Assembly (NCBI GenBank): GCA_000223315.2
Contig: AFUS01000004.1
Location: 434,001 to 498,000, forward strand
Direction of reading: 5' to 3'
DNA from: Parvimonas sp. oral taxon 393 str. F0440
GTDB lineage: Bacteria; Bacillota; Clostridia; Tissierellales; Peptoniphilaceae
DNA: 64,000 nt
Part shown: piece by piece, positions 1 to 9,320 of the stretch
Position numbering within the stretch: position 1 is the stretch's first letter
Layout of the letters: every line of letters starts with the position of its first letter
Notes under the pieces: generated by a model
Told to the model about the DNA's origin: nothing
Seen by the model: only the letters and a program-made list of their open reading frames with translations
Database searches by the model: none
Position numbers and translations under genes: made by a program

Positions 1-1
1 G

Positions 2-955
2 AAAATTGAGAAAAATTTTGACAGAGTTTCTATATTTATAATTTTAAGTTTATTACCACTTATTCTAGCTCGTGTATTACCTTTTACAAAAATTAATTAT
101 AAATTGGGTTTTCTAGGGATATCATATATAACTTTTAAAGTAATGCAAATGCTTATAGAGATAAAAGATAAGTTGATAAAAGAGGTAAAATTTGTCGACT
201 ATCTATCTTTTATGATATTTTTTCCAACACTTTCATCAGGTCCGATTGACAGAAGTAGAAGATTTTTTAAAGATTTGGAAAAAACAATTAGTAAAAATGA
301 ATATTTGGACAATTTAGGAAAAGGGATAGAATATATCTTACAAGGGCTTGTTTATAAAATGATTTTATCACAATTAATTTTTGATAAGTCAAGTGCTATT
401 TTAGATGCAAGCTATACAATTCCTAATATGTTAATGTATATGTATCTATACGGATTTTATTTGTTTTTTGACTTTGCCGGATATAGTTTAATGGCTGTTG
501 GAGTTAGTAAAATATTTGGAATTGAAACACCAATGAACTTCAATAAACCGTTTTTAGCAAAAGATATGAAAGATTTCTGGAATAGATGGCATATCAGTTT
601 ATCACATTGGTTTAGAGATTTTATTTTTAGCAGACTTGTTTTTGCTATGTTTAAGAAAAAAATTATAAAAAATTCTTTAATAACAGCAATGGTTGCATAT
701 ATAGTTAATATGACAGTTATGGGGATATGGCACGGATTAAACTTAAGTTATCTTTTATATGGTTTATATCATGGGATTATTCTTGCATTTACTGAGTATT
801 TCCAAAAAACTAAATTTTATAAGGCTAATAAGAGTAAAAAATGGTTTGAGTACTCATCTATCTTTGTTACCTTTAATTTAGTTATGTTCGGATTTTTTAT
901 ATTCTCTGAACAATTTGTATATATTTTAAAAGTATTAAGAGGTAGATTATGGTAA
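2..955 (+). CDS. dltB: DltB, D-alanyl transferase for teichoic acids (5' end outside window)
   Basis: Polytopic membrane O-acyltransferase (MBOAT family) that passes D-alanine from DltC across the membrane for teichoic acid D-alanylation. The frame is open from base 2, so the start lies left of the window; 317 residues are visible and roughly 75 are missing compared with the usual length near 390. A TTG at 104 is not the start because coding-like hydrophobic sequence continues upstream. Visible family marks are RWHISLSHWFRDF near 580-620 and the catalytic-histidine segment WHGLNLSY near 729-750. The stop overlaps the next small gene by 7 bases, as in an operon. No dltA or dltC is in view. Confidence 0.9.
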   Translation, partial: KIEKNFDRVSIFIILSLLPLILARVLPFTKINYKLGFLGISYITFKVMQMLIEIKDKLIKEVKFVDYLSFMIFFPTLSSGPIDRSRRFFKDLEKTISKNEYLDNLGKGIEYILQGLVYKMILSQLIFDKSSAILDASYTIPNMLMYMYLYGFYLFFDFAGYSLMAVGVSKIFGIETPMNFNKPFLAKDMKDFWNRWHISLSHWFRDFIFSRLVFAMFKKKIIKNSLITAMVAYIVNMTVMGIWHGLNLSYLLYGLYHGIILAFTEYFQKTKFYKANKSKKWFEYSSIFVTFNLVMFGFFIFSEQFVYILKVLRGRLW

Positions 956-1079
956 AAAAGAAACAAAGGAATTTATATTTAGAGTTGCATTTTATACATT
1001 AATGATTTCCTCACTAATTATTTTTAGTGTATTGTATGATTTTAATGTTGTAAAAGATTTTATATATAGTAATTTTTAA
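949..1079 (+). CDS. dltX: DltX-like small membrane protein (frame break near start)
   Basis: Short gene of 43 codons after adding one base to the A-run at 954-959. The ATG at 949 has an AGAGGT site just upstream inside the end of dltB. After the break the frame gives one transmembrane segment (FRVAFYTLMISSLIIFSVLY) and ends in FIYSNF. DltX proteins are about 45-50 residues, have one membrane helix and end in a FIYNEF-type motif, so the match is good although made by eye. DltX usually precedes dltA; here it follows dltB, which is unusual. The unshifted frame stops after 17 codons. Confidence 0.7.
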
Positions 1080-1090
1080 TGATAAAATTT

Positions 1091-1123
1091 AAGGTTGAGT
1101 TTTTCAAATTCTCAACCTTTTTT
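1091..1123 (+). terminator. Intrinsic terminator after the dltB-dltX genes
   Basis: Nine-base stem AAGGTTGAG / CTCAACCTT followed by six T. Ends the dlt transcript and runs directly into the palindromic repeat. Confidence 0.8.
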
Positions 1124-1192
1124 ATTGTGAAACAACAAGGTTCCCGGGAACCCACCCGATGCGAAGCATCGTGGAAGGGTGGGGTTCTTATT
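1119..1192 (+). repeat. Palindromic intergenic repeat, copy 1 (perfect pair with 16481-16554)
   Basis: A structured repeat whose core 1123-1190 is an exact reverse complement of 16483-16550. It contains the 14-base palindrome GGTTCCCGGGAACC (1138-1151 region), then a hairpin GATGC-GAA-GCATC enclosed by an outer stem AACCCACCC / GGGTGGGGTT. Much richer in GC than its surroundings. Decayed copies are at 22233-22307 and 55303-55352. Position between genes and nested symmetry resemble REP or MITE-like elements; no coding content. Confidence 0.85.
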
Positions 1193-1278
1193 ATTAAATA
1201 AGAATATTCTTAGAAACTCACTGGACGTAAAGAATAATGTAATGTCAAGTTATTCTATTTTTTGTAAATTTTCACTTG

Positions 1279-1308
1279 AAAAAGGAGTAAATATAATATT
1301 ACTCCTTT
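1279..1308 (-). terminator. Terminator for the reverse-strand dltD copy
   Basis: Ten-base stem AAAGGAGTAA / TTACTCCTTT; on the minus strand it is followed by a T-run. Lies ten bases past the repaired stop of the upstream dltD copy. Confidence 0.65.
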
Positions 1309-1317
1309 ATCTTAATT

Positions 1318-2459
1318 TTATTTGTTAAATTCTAATAAATCTTTTTGTAATTGTATAAAACCTAATCTTCCTAAATGCATTATATCGTTAAAAAAATACG
1401 GTTTATATGAATACATACTATAATCTGTAAGATGTACTTGATTTTCTTTCACTATTTTTTTATTTTATCATAAAATTCTTCTATGGATTTTTTTAGTATT
1501 CCGGTATAATCCGCCCAATATCCTTGCAACGGAATCATTATTATATTCACTTCAAATCCAAGTTCTTTTGCTATTTCAATAAATAATTTCAAATCATCAT
1601 ATTCAGGACTTTCCGAATAATTCTGGTTACTCATATAACCTTCATATTTTTTAAAATCATTTCTTATATATTCATTATAATATTTATTTTCTACGTAAAA
1701 TTTGTTATTATCTGTTTCTTTTTCTGCTCTTTTAGTAGCTTCCTTTTCTAAAGTTTCCCAATTTATTCCTTTGAATTCTAATTTATTTATAGAATTATCA
1801 TATTTATATTTTTTTACAAAGTCTCTTTTTTCTTTTAAATTATATTTATATTTTAAAATAGGATTTATAAATTGATATAAATAATTAGGTTTATAAACAT
1901 TTTCAACATTTGATAGTATAAAACTTGTTGAATCAGTCAAATCTTTTATTCTATTATAAAGTTTTTCTTTTGTATTTTTTGAAATATTTTTATTTTCAAA
2001 GAAATGGTAAAGATGATCTAATGAAACTCTACTTTCAAAAGCTTCTTTTTCTAAACCTTTTTTTTCGAACCACTGCATAGATATTATTAAATTAACTTTT
2101 TTTACGGGTATATCATTTCCTATTGAACCTAAAATAATAGCTTGCAATAAACTTTGGTAATGACCTCCACCTATTTGCATAATATTCTTATCAGAGTAAT
2201 TTAATAATTGTTTTGGATGTTCTTCGTTTTCCAATGTTGCTACAAGTTCTGACGATCCCATAAGTAAAATTGTATTTTTATCTATATTTTTTGTCAATAC
2301 ATCATAAGAATTATACTTTGAATACAAAGTATTATATTTTATACTATTATTTTTCACAATTATATTTTTCTCAATATTTTTTGAATAAAATATTAGTACG
2401 GAAGAAGAAATAAAAATAGATAAAATTAGTGAAATTGCTAATGCTTTTAATCTTTTCAT
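1318..2459 (-). CDS. dltD: DltD copy 1, teichoic acid D-alanylation protein (one frame break)
   Basis: Membrane-anchored hydrolase-fold protein that acts on the outer face in D-alanyl-teichoic acid synthesis. One N-terminal membrane helix is followed by GSSEL (nucleophile Ser region), NIMQIG, an SMQWFEKKG segment and PLQGYWADYTG. The frame closes at 1452, but adding one T to the seven-T run at 1454-1460 (plus strand) opens the expected C-terminus with a D-x-x-H segment (DIMHLGRLG) and a stop at 1318, total 380 residues. It is a close paralogue of the divergent copy at 2991-4148. Ribosome site AGGAG is 6 bases before the ATG. The break is probably a sequence error. Confidence 0.85.
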
Positions 2460-2520
2460 AATGTCTCCTAAAAGTTGTCATATATAAATTTTTATATAAA
2501 ATTAAATTCATATATTATGT

Positions 2521-2570
2521 AAAAAATTTTAGGTTTCATATTTTTAAAAAGTAGCTAAAAAACCTAAAAT
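2521..2570 (-). terminator. Terminator-like hairpin in the leader of dltD copy 1
   Basis: Perfect 11-base stem ATTTTAGGTTT / AAACCTAAAAT (2526-2536 with 2560-2570), with a T-run beyond it in the minus direction. It lies between the promoter at 2591-2618 and the dltD start at 2459, so it could act as an attenuator. Function is inferred from shape only. Confidence 0.5.
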
Positions 2571-2590
2571 ACTCCATAATTAACGGATAA

Positions 2591-2618
2591 ATTATATCAT
2601 ATAGGGTGTTTTTTTCAA
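2591..2618 (-). promoter_or_regulatory. Promoter for dltD copy 1
   Basis: On the minus strand TTGAAA and TATAAT are 16 bases apart. The start site would be near 2584, giving a leader of about 125 bases that includes the hairpin at 2521-2570. Confidence 0.6.
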
Positions 2619-2848
2619 CACATACTATCAAGCTTAAATATTATCATATCAAATCATAAGAGTTACTTAATATTGATTTTTGTTTTTTATAATTTTGTGA
2701 TATAATATTATTCTCAAAAGAGACTTTCATTCTTGTTTTTTAGTTAATTTAATTATACAGATGGTATTATATCTTTAATATGATTAATATTATTCTGATG
2801 ATTTTTTAGTTTTATTTAAAGTTTCTACTGTAAAATTATTTAGGATAA

Positions 2849-2893
2849 TTTTGTGGAGTTTTTAAAAATTTTTGTGGAGTTTTTAAAAATTTT
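2849..2893 (+). repeat. 21-base tandem repeat, two copies
   Basis: The unit built around TTTTGTGGAGTTTTTAAAAA occurs at 2849-2869 and 2870-2890. It is non-coding and sits in the dltD leader; no function is evident. Confidence 0.7.
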
Positions 2894-2901
2894 AATATTT
2901 A

Positions 2902-2932
2902 TATAGATTTTTTAAAAATCTATAATTTTTTT
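2902..2932 (+). terminator. Terminator-like hairpin upstream of dltD copy 2
   Basis: Inverted repeat TATAGATTTTT / AAAAATCTATA with almost no spacer, followed by seven T. It lies just before the dltX remnant and 60 bases before dltD; a leader terminator or a relic of a lost gene. Confidence 0.5.
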
Positions 2933-2934
2933 GA

Positions 2935-2981
2935 GTATTGTACGATGTTAATGTCGTGAATTAATATATAATAATTTTTTA
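2935..2981 (+). pseudogene. Decayed 3' end of dltX before dltD copy 2
   Basis: The bases from 2935 read VLYDVNVVN before a stop and align with VLYDFNVVK at the end of the dltX-like gene at 949-1079; the following AATATATAATAATTTTTTAG also parallels that gene's last bases. This points to an old duplication of a dltX-dltD segment, with only this scrap of dltX left. Confidence 0.6.
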
Positions 2982-2990
2982 GGGGTGTTT

Positions 2991-4148
2991 ATGAAGAGAT
3001 TAAAAGCATTAGGTGTAGCAATAATTTTATCTTTAGTTATTTCTTCTACATTTTTACATTTTTATACTAAAAAGGAGAAAAAGGAGTTTGATGAGTTATC
3101 CGTTCAGAATAATTCTATAAGATATAATGATTCTCCAAATAAATATAAATCTCATGATGCTATAATAAAAAATATAGGAAAAGGGACTATAATACTTTTA
3201 GGTTCTTCTGAACTTATAGTAACAAATGATTGGAAGGAACATCCAAAACAATTTTTGGATTATTCAGATAGAAATATTATGCAAATTGGTGAGGGATTTT
3301 ATCAATCTATAATTCAAGCCATAACTTTGGGTTCAATTGGAGAAAAATCACCGGTAAAAACTGTTAATTTAATATTATCTATGCAATGGTTTGAAAAAAA
3401 TGGAATGAGCCCTGAAGCTTTTCAACCTAGATTTTCAATAGATCATTTGTATAATTTATATAAAAACAAAAAGATTTCTAAAGAAACAAAAGAGAAAATC
3501 TATAATAGAATTTTGGAGCTTTCAAAAAATAATAATATTGTAACTGGAATAGTTGAAAGATTAAAAAGAGATAATCCTGTGGATAAGACAATAAACAATG
3601 CTAATGCTGAAAAGTACAAATTGATTGCAAATAGTAAGTTTTTAAAATCATATCATAGAGATGACAGTGTAAATGATAAAAAAGCTCCTGAAAGATTTGA
3701 CTGGGAAAAACTTAGAAAAGAAGCACTAGATACTGCAAAAGAAGAATCTAATGAAAATAAATTTTTTATGTATAATAAATATTTTGATAAGAATTTCAGA
3801 AAAAATTTTGCAAAGTTAAAAAACTCTGCAAAGAATACAAAGTATAGAAGTGAAGAAGAATATAGAGATTTACAATTGTTCTTGGATGTTGCAAGAGATT
3901 TGGGCTTTAAAGTTAATCTTATTTTAGTTCCGCTTCAAGGACATTGGGCTGACTATACAGGTGTTCCAAAGGATGAGATAGAATATTTTTATAAAAGAAT
4001 TAGAGATATTTCAGCAAAAAATAATGTAAATTTAATTGACTATAGTAAATATTCTTATACAAAATATTTTTTCAAAGATGCTACACATTTAGGAAGGCTT
4101 GGACTTTTACAATTACAGGAAGATTTATTAAAATATAATAATGATTAA
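2991..4148 (+). CDS. dltD: DltD copy 2, teichoic acid D-alanylation protein
   Basis: Intact 385-residue DltD: N-terminal membrane anchor, then the hydrolase domain with LGSSEL near residue 66, SMQWFEKNG, PLQGHWADYTG and the C-terminal DATHLGRLG that carries the Asp and His of the likely triad. ATG at 2991 is chosen over a GTG two codons earlier because AGGGG at 2981-2985 is spaced correctly for it. It is clearly paralogous to copy 1, which points the other way. Compared with copy 1 it has a longer charged stretch around residues 170-230. Confidence 0.9.
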   Translation: MKRLKALGVAIILSLVISSTFLHFYTKKEKKEFDELSVQNNSIRYNDSPNKYKSHDAIIKNIGKGTIILLGSSELIVTNDWKEHPKQFLDYSDRNIMQIGEGFYQSIIQAITLGSIGEKSPVKTVNLILSMQWFEKNGMSPEAFQPRFSIDHLYNLYKNKKISKETKEKIYNRILELSKNNNIVTGIVERLKRDNPVDKTINNANAEKYKLIANSKFLKSYHRDDSVNDKKAPERFDWEKLRKEALDTAKEESNENKFFMYNKYFDKNFRKNFAKLKNSAKNTKYRSEEEYRDLQLFLDVARDLGFKVNLILVPLQGHWADYTGVPKDEIEYFYKRIRDISAKNNVNLIDYSKYSYTKYFFKDATHLGRLGLLQLQEDLLKYNND

Positions 4149-4186
4149 TAGAAATATATTTTAATTCAATAAATTCTCCTAAATTA

Positions 4187-4215
4187 TTGCAAAAAAAGTT
4201 AAAATGTTATATAAT
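4187..4215 (+). promoter_or_regulatory. Promoter for apt
   Basis: TTGCAA and TATAAT with a 17-base spacer, 31 bases before the apt start. Confidence 0.65.
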
Positions 4216-4245
4216 GAGTAGCCAACATAAATTTAGGAGGAAATT

Positions 4246-4764
4246 ATGGATTTAAAATCAAAGATTAGAGTTATAGAAGGATTTCCAAAAGAAGGAATCA
4301 GCTTTAAAGATATAACTACTTTAATTAGTGATGCAGAAGCTTTTAAAGAAGCTGTAAATATTATGAAAAAACATTTAGAAAATAGAAATATAGATTATAT
4401 AGTAGGACCGGAAGCAAGAGGTTTTGTCTTTGGCTCTGCTGTAGCTTATGCTCTAAATATAGGATTTATTCCAGTTAGAAAACCCGGTAAATTACCTGGA
4501 GAAACTGTATCTTTTGAATATGCATTAGAATATGGAACAGATATTCTTGAAATTTGTAAAAATGCATTGAAAAGTGGAGATAGAGTTGCAATAGTTGACG
4601 ATTTGCTTGCTACCGGTGGAACAATTAATGCTTGTGCAAAATTGATTGAGTCTCAAGGAGCGGAAGTTGTTTCAATGCAATTTTTAATGGAATTGACAGA
4701 CTTGAAAGGTAGAGAAAGAAATAAAGAATATCAAATAGATGCTGTTTTGGAGTATAATATTTAA
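4246..4764 (+). CDS. apt: Adenine phosphoribosyltransferase
   Basis: Salvages adenine: adenine plus PRPP gives AMP. The 172 residues match the family length. The PRPP-binding loop is [10 protein letters not shown] near residues 122-131 and the family segment [15 protein letters not shown] is near 54-68. A strong AGGAGG site precedes the ATG. The stop overlaps the start of rqcP by one base (TAATG), so the two are translationally coupled. Confidence 0.97.
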   Translation: MDLKSKIRVIEGFPKEGISFKDITTLISDAEAFKEAVNIMKKHLENRNIDYIVGPEARGFVFGSAVAYALNIGFIPVRKPGKLPGETVSFEYALEYGTDILEICKNALKSGDRVAIVDDLLATGGTINACAKLIESQGAEVVSMQFLMELTDLKGRERNKEYQIDAVLEYNI

Positions 4765-5003
4765 TGAGAATCGATAAATTTTTAAAAAATTCAAGACTGA
4801 TTAAAAGAAGAACTATTGCAAAAGAGGCTTGTGAAAAAGAAAGAGTTTTTAGAAATGGTAAAGCTATGAAACCTTCCGATGAAGTTAAAGTTGGAGATAT
4901 TATAGAATTGAAATTTGGAAATTCTGAAGTTAAAATTAGAGTTTTAGATATAACTGATAGCCAAAAGAAAGAAGATGCACAGAAAATGTATGAAAATCTG
5001 TGA
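4764..5003 (+). CDS. rqcP: RqcP, S4-domain ribosome quality control factor
   Basis: Small RNA-binding protein of 79 residues (YabO/Hsp15 type). It opens with [20 protein letters not shown], the S4 fold signature. In Bacillus it binds stalled 50S subunits and helps RqcH add alanine tails. Placement just before divIC matches the Bacillus yabO-divIC order, although the yabP and yabQ sporulation genes are missing here, as expected for a non-sporulating relative. Confidence 0.88.
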   Translation: MRIDKFLKNSRLIKRRTIAKEACEKERVFRNGKAMKPSDEVKVGDIIELKFGNSEVKIRVLDITDSQKKEDAQKMYENL

Positions 5004-5008
5004 AAGTA

Positions 5009-5037
5009 TTGAAAAATTATAGTGTTTGTTATATAAT
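5009..5037 (+). promoter_or_regulatory. Promoter for divIC
   Basis: TTGAAA and TATAAT with a 17-base spacer; overlaps the gap after rqcP and lies about 25 bases before the divIC start. Confidence 0.6.
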
Positions 5038-5060
5038 TTATAGTAGAAAGAGGTGATGAC

Positions 5061-5351
5061 TTGATGAATAAGAGAAATAAAAATAGAATTAGATTTTATA
5101 GTTTAATATTTTTTACTTTTTGTCTCGTTTTTGGAAAAACTTTTATTTATCAAGTTAAGGAAAAAAACAGACTAAATAGTAAAATTCAAACTTTAACAGA
5201 GAGAAAAGAAAAGCTGGATGCTGAAATTACAGAAGCAAAAGATAATCTTAAAAAAGTTGATAGTGAAGAATTTATTAAAAAAGTAGCTAGAGAAAAACTT
5301 AGGATGATAGAAAAAGACGAAGTAGTAGTAAAGTATAAGGATAACGATTAG
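5061..5351 (+). CDS. divIC: DivIC/FtsB-family septum formation protein
   Basis: Bitopic division protein: a short basic N-terminus, one membrane helix (about residues 12-30), a coiled coil (about 35-66), and a C-terminal segment KKVAREKLRMIEKDEVVV typical of DivIC/FtsB. It works with FtsL and DivIB at the division site. Two starts are possible, TTG 5061 or ATG 5064; the AGAGGTG site fits both. Family assignment rests on fold pattern and on its place between rqcP and tilS. Confidence 0.85.
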   Translation: MMNKRNKNRIRFYSLIFFTFCLVFGKTFIYQVKEKNRLNSKIQTLTERKEKLDAEITEAKDNLKKVDSEEFIKKVAREKLRMIEKDEVVVKYKDND

Positions 5352-5373
5352 TTTAATTTAGTAAAGAAAGGAG

Positions 5374-5395
5374 CCGAGTTTTTACTCGGTTTTTT
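5374..5395 (+). terminator. Terminator after divIC
   Basis: Stem CCGAGT / ACTCGG with a TTTT loop and six T, seven bases before the tilS ATG. Confidence 0.65.
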
Positions 5396-5402
5396 AATTT
5401 TT

Positions 5403-6775
5403 ATGAAAAATAAATTTTTTAAAAATTTAAAAAACTTTAATCTTGATAGTTCTAGAATTTTACTTGCCATATCAGGTGGAAAAGATTCTATGACTATGTT
5501 GGATTTGTTTAATGCTTTTAAAGATGAATTAAAATTAAACTTAGTAGTTTGTCATTTTAACCATTCTTTAAGAGATGATGCTGATAGAGATGAAACATTT
5601 GTTAAATCTCAATGTGAAAAATATGGTTTAAAATTTTATTCTAAAAAGGAAGATGTTCTTCTTTTTTCAAATGAAAACAAATTGTCTATTGAAGAAGGGG
5701 CAAGAACTTTAAGATATAAATTTTTTGATCAAATAAAAAGAATTGAAAATCTTGACTATATTGCAACAGCTCATAATAAAAACGATTTGGCAGAAACTGT
5801 TATTATGAGAATTTTAAGAGGAACTGGGATTAATGGGCTAATAGGAATTCAATCCGAAAGAGGAGATTTAATTAGACCAATTTTGGATTTTTCAAGGGAT
5901 GAGATTGAAAACTATATAAAAGAAAATCAAATTCCTTTTGTTGAAGATAAAACAAATTTTGAAGATATGTATTTAAGAAATAAAATTAGATTAAATTTAT
6001 TTCCGATATTAAAAAATGAATATAATCCTAGAATTCTTGACTCTCTTTCAAGACTTTCAAATATTGCTTTTGACTATAGTAATATTTCAAGAGAATATAT
6101 TGCTTCAAAAGAAGGAATTCTTTGGGAATTTAATAAAGAAAAAATATTGGTTGATATAGAAAAATTAAAACATCAATCTAAGTCCTTTAGAAATATTATG
6201 TATAGGGAATTTTATGAGTTTATTAGTAAAGATCCGGATGGTATAAATTATAAAATAATTGAAGAAATTGACAATTTGATTTTTACAAAAACGGGTAAAT
6301 ATATAGAGATAAAAAATGTAATCTTTAAAAATGAATATAATAAACTTCTTATCTATGATAAAAATGTTTTTATAAATTTGAAAACAGATTTTTATTATGA
6401 AAATTTAGATTTTTCTTTGTATTCTACTAAGTTTTTTGATATAATTATAGAGCAGTCATGTTTTGAAGAATTTAATAAATTAAAACAAAACAAGGATATG
6501 CTTTTTATTAATAAAAGATATCTTAAATTGTTGAAAATCAGAAATAGAAAAAATGGAGATTTTTTAGAATTTGAATTTGGAAAGAAAAATTAAAAGATAT
6601 ATTTATTGATAAAAAAATTAGCAAGGATATGAGAGATAATATACCTGTTTTTGAAATTGATAATAATATTATTTGGCTTCCTAATATTAGAAGAGCCAAT
6701 AAGTATTTAGTTGATAATCAGGATGATATTATAAAAATTAGAGTTTTATCAAAGGAGATTTTATGGAGAGATTAG
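5403..6775 (+). CDS. tilS: tRNA(Ile)-lysidine synthase TilS (one frame break)
   Basis: Converts C34 of tRNA-Ile(CAU) to lysidine, an essential step for AUA decoding. The ATP-binding P-loop SGGKDSM is near residues 25-31 and the N-type PPase domain follows. The frame stops at 6593, but one extra A in the run 6585-6589 continues it through the C-terminal substrate domain (residues such as IPVFEIDNNIIWLPNIRR) to a stop at 6775, total 457 residues, the normal length. The stop overlaps the hpt start by 13 bases. Because the enzyme is essential, the break is best read as a sequence error. The ribosome site is weak. Confidence 0.92.
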
Positions 6776-7323
6776 ATTGTGTCGTTAAGTCAGATATGAA
6801 AGAATTGTTATTTGATGAAGAAACTATAAAAAATAGAGTTGAAGAACTAGGGACAGAAATAACCAAATATTATGAAAACGATGAAGCTGAACTTGTAGTA
6901 GTTGGTATTTTAAGGGGGTCTACTTTATTTTTTGCTGATTTAATCAGATTTGTAAATTTACCTATTTCAATAGACTTTATGGCAATTTCATCTTATGGGA
7001 ATTCATCTCAAAGTGGGATTGTAAAAATTGTAAAAGATTTAGAGGCAGATGTTACGGGAAAGAATATTTTAATAGTTGAAGATATTATAGATACCGGAAA
7101 AACTTTAAAATATCTATTACATTATTTTCAAGAAAGAGGAGCGAAAACTGTTAAAGTTGCAAGTATGTTAGATAAGCCTGAAAGAAGACTTGTTGAAATT
7201 TCAGGTGACTTTGTAGGTTTTGAAGTTCCAAATGATTTTATAGTTGGTTATGGACTAGATTATAATCAGTCATATAGAAATTTACCATATATTATTTCTT
7301 TGAAAGAAGAAGTTTATAAATAA
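6763..7323 (+). CDS. hpt: Hypoxanthine phosphoribosyltransferase
   Basis: Purine salvage enzyme turning hypoxanthine or guanine plus PRPP into IMP or GMP. It has 186 residues, with the PRPP motif VEDIIDTGKTL near 105-115 and the flexible-loop segment SSYGNSSQSG near 73-82. AAGGAG lies 6 bases before the ATG. Its position between tilS and ftsH is conserved across Firmicutes. Confidence 0.96.
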   Translation: MERLDCVVKSDMKELLFDEETIKNRVEELGTEITKYYENDEAELVVVGILRGSTLFFADLIRFVNLPISIDFMAISSYGNSSQSGIVKIVKDLEADVTGKNILIVEDIIDTGKTLKYLLHYFQERGAKTVKVASMLDKPERRLVEISGDFVGFEVPNDFIVGYGLDYNQSYRNLPYIISLKEEVYK

Positions 7324-7341
7324 AATAATAGGAGGGAAAGC

Positions 7342-9276
7342 GTGAATAAAAAAACAAAAGCGTATCTTATATATTTGATACCAATCTTGTTTTTAACTGC
7401 ATATTTCTTTGTCATAAAAACTTCAGCTCCTGTAGTTAAGGAATATACAGTTACAGAGATTGTATCAAAAATAAAGAATGATGAAGTTTCTGAGATAACA
7501 ACTCAGGGTTCATATATAACTGGAAAGTTAAATGATAAAAATAAAACAGAATTTAAAACTTATCTACCACAAGAATTTAGACTACAATTTTATGAAAATT
7601 ATTTAAAAGCTAAGGTAGATAATAATACTTTAAAATATAATGGAAAAGCTGAGCCCACAAAGCCTTTTTATCTGGAAATATTACCAACTCTTATAATTTT
7701 AGTAGGACTTGGAGTCCTATGGTTCCTATTTATGAGACAAGCTCAAGGTGGGGGCAAGGTAATGAATTTTGGAAAGAGCAAGGCAAGACTTCATAAGGAT
7801 AAGAAAAATGAAGTTACATTTAATGATGTAGCAGGTCTTGAAGAGGAAAAGGAAGAATTACAGGAAATAGTAGATTTTTTGAGATCTCCTAAAAAATATA
7901 GCGATATAGGTGCTAGAATTCCAAAAGGTGTTTTGCTTGTAGGTCCTCCGGGAACTGGTAAGACTTATCTTTCAAGAGCTGTTGCAGGTGAAGCAAAAGT
8001 TCCATTCTTTAGTATAAGTGGTTCCGACTTTGTTGAAATGTTTGTTGGGGTTGGAGCTTCAAGAGTTAGAGATTTGTTTGAGGAAGCTAAAAAGAATGCT
8101 CCTTGTATTATTTTCATTGATGAAATTGATGCTGTTGGTAGAAGAAGAGGTGCAGGACTTGGCGGTGGACATGATGAAAGAGAGCAAACATTAAACCAAT
8201 TGCTTGTTGAAATGGACGGTTTTGGTGTTAATGAAGGAATCATAGTTATGGCTGCAACAAATAGACCTGACATTCTGGATCCGGCTATTTTAAGACCGGG
8301 TAGATTTGATAGACAAATTTATGTAGGTATTCCTAATGTAAGAGAAAGAGAAGCAATACTTATGGTTCATACTAGAAATAAAAGATTGGATCCGGATGTT
8401 GATCTTAAGGCTATTGCTAAACATACAACAGGATTTACTCCTGCAGATCTTGAAAACTTGTGTAATGAAGCGGCTCTACTATCTGCAAGACAAAATTTAA
8501 AGAGTATTCCTATGAGAATATTTGAAGAAGCAGCTATAAAAGTTGTTGCTGGACCTGAAAAGAAATCTGCTGTTGTAACTGATAGAGATAGAAATATTAC
8601 AGCTTATCATGAAGCGGGACATGCTATTGTTTCAAGATTTGTACCATTATCAGATCCTGTTCAAATGATAACTATTGTTCCAAGAGGAAGAGCCGGGGGA
8701 TTTACAGCTTATTCTCAAGATGAAGATAGTCAATATATGACTGTAAAAGCTATGAAATCTAGACTTGCAATGATGCTAGGTGGCCGTTCGGCAGAACTTA
8801 TAATTTTTGAAGATTTTACAACAGGTGCATCTAATGATATTGAAAGAGCAACTAAACTTGCTAGAAGTATGGTTACAACTTACGGAATGAGTAGCAAAAT
8901 CGGACCTATAAATTACGATATGGGAGAAGAAGAAACTTTCTTAGGAAGAGACTTTGGAAAGGGAAGAACTTATTCTGAAGATATTGCAAAACTTATTGAT
9001 GAAGAGGTTAAGGATTTACTTGATGAGGCTTATGAAACTGCACAAGGAGTTTTAAGAGATAATATCGAATTTTTACACATAATAGCTAAAAAACTGCTTG
9101 AAGTGGAAACTATTAGTGGAAAAGACTTTGAAACTATGTATAATAAATATATGGGTATTGAAGAAGAAGTTCAAGAAGAAACAATTGAAGAACAAAATTC
9201 AGTTGAAAAAGTAGTTTCTACTGAAGAAAATGTTGAAGAAAATATTGTAGAAAAAACTGAAAAAGAAGAAAATTAA
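7342..9276 (+). CDS. ftsH: ATP-dependent zinc metalloprotease FtsH
   Basis: Membrane AAA+ protease for membrane-protein quality control. GTG start with GGAGGG upstream. It has two N-terminal membrane helices (about residues 7-27 and 110-130) around an extracytoplasmic domain, Walker A GPPGTGKT near 200, Walker B IIFIDEID near 257, the SRH region, and the zinc site HEAGH near 424. The C-terminal 40 residues are a Glu-rich tail. Length of 644 is typical. Confidence 0.97.
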   Translation: MNKKTKAYLIYLIPILFLTAYFFVIKTSAPVVKEYTVTEIVSKIKNDEVSEITTQGSYITGKLNDKNKTEFKTYLPQEFRLQFYENYLKAKVDNNTLKYNGKAEPTKPFYLEILPTLIILVGLGVLWFLFMRQAQGGGKVMNFGKSKARLHKDKKNEVTFNDVAGLEEEKEELQEIVDFLRSPKKYSDIGARIPKGVLLVGPPGTGKTYLSRAVAGEAKVPFFSISGSDFVEMFVGVGASRVRDLFEEAKKNAPCIIFIDEIDAVGRRRGAGLGGGHDEREQTLNQLLVEMDGFGVNEGIIVMAATNRPDILDPAILRPGRFDRQIYVGIPNVREREAILMVHTRNKRLDPDVDLKAIAKHTTGFTPADLENLCNEAALLSARQNLKSIPMRIFEEAAIKVVAGPEKKSAVVTDRDRNITAYHEAGHAIVSRFVPLSDPVQMITIVPRGRAGGFTAYSQDEDSQYMTVKAMKSRLAMMLGGRSAELIIFEDFTTGASNDIERATKLARSMVTTYGMSSKIGPINYDMGEEETFLGRDFGKGRTYSEDIAKLIDEEVKDLLDEAYETAQGVLRDNIEFLHIIAKKLLEVETISGKDFETMYNKYMGIEEEVQEETIEEQNSVEKVVSTEENVEENIVEKTEKEEN

Positions 9277-9307
9277 AATTAAGTAGAAGTTCGCTTCTAC
9301 TTAATTT
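9276..9307 (+). other. UUCG-capped hairpin at the ftsH stop codon
   Basis: Fourteen-base perfect stem AAATTAAGTAGAAG / CTTCTACTTAATTT with loop TTCG, beginning at the last base of the ftsH stop. There is no T-run, so it is more likely a 3'-end stabiliser or processing point between ftsH and the next gene than a terminator. Confidence 0.7.
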
Positions 9308-9320
9308 ATATGGAGGATTT

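Larger units (their letters stand above)
2460..2990. other. Divergent intergenic region between the two dltD copies
   Basis: About 530 bases with no intact gene. It holds the minus-strand promoter and hairpin for dltD copy 1, an extended -10 (TGATATAAT, 2698-2706) facing dltD copy 2, a 21-base tandem repeat (2849-2893), a terminator-like hairpin (2902-2932) and a decayed dltX end (2935-2981). The rest is AT-rich and shows nothing further. Confidence 0.7.

Noticed and set aside
949-1079. A-AAA-AAG slippery site in dltX as a programmed -1 frameshift
   Set aside because: The heptamer is in the right register, but the same one-base shortfall occurs in about 26 other A or T runs, many not slippery, so error is the simpler reading.
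2849-2893. Tandem repeats as a CRISPR array
   Set aside because: Only two 21-base units with no spacers and no cas genes.
7965-8273. Minus-strand frame inside ftsH
   Set aside because: Shadow of the conserved AAA domain, no start signals.
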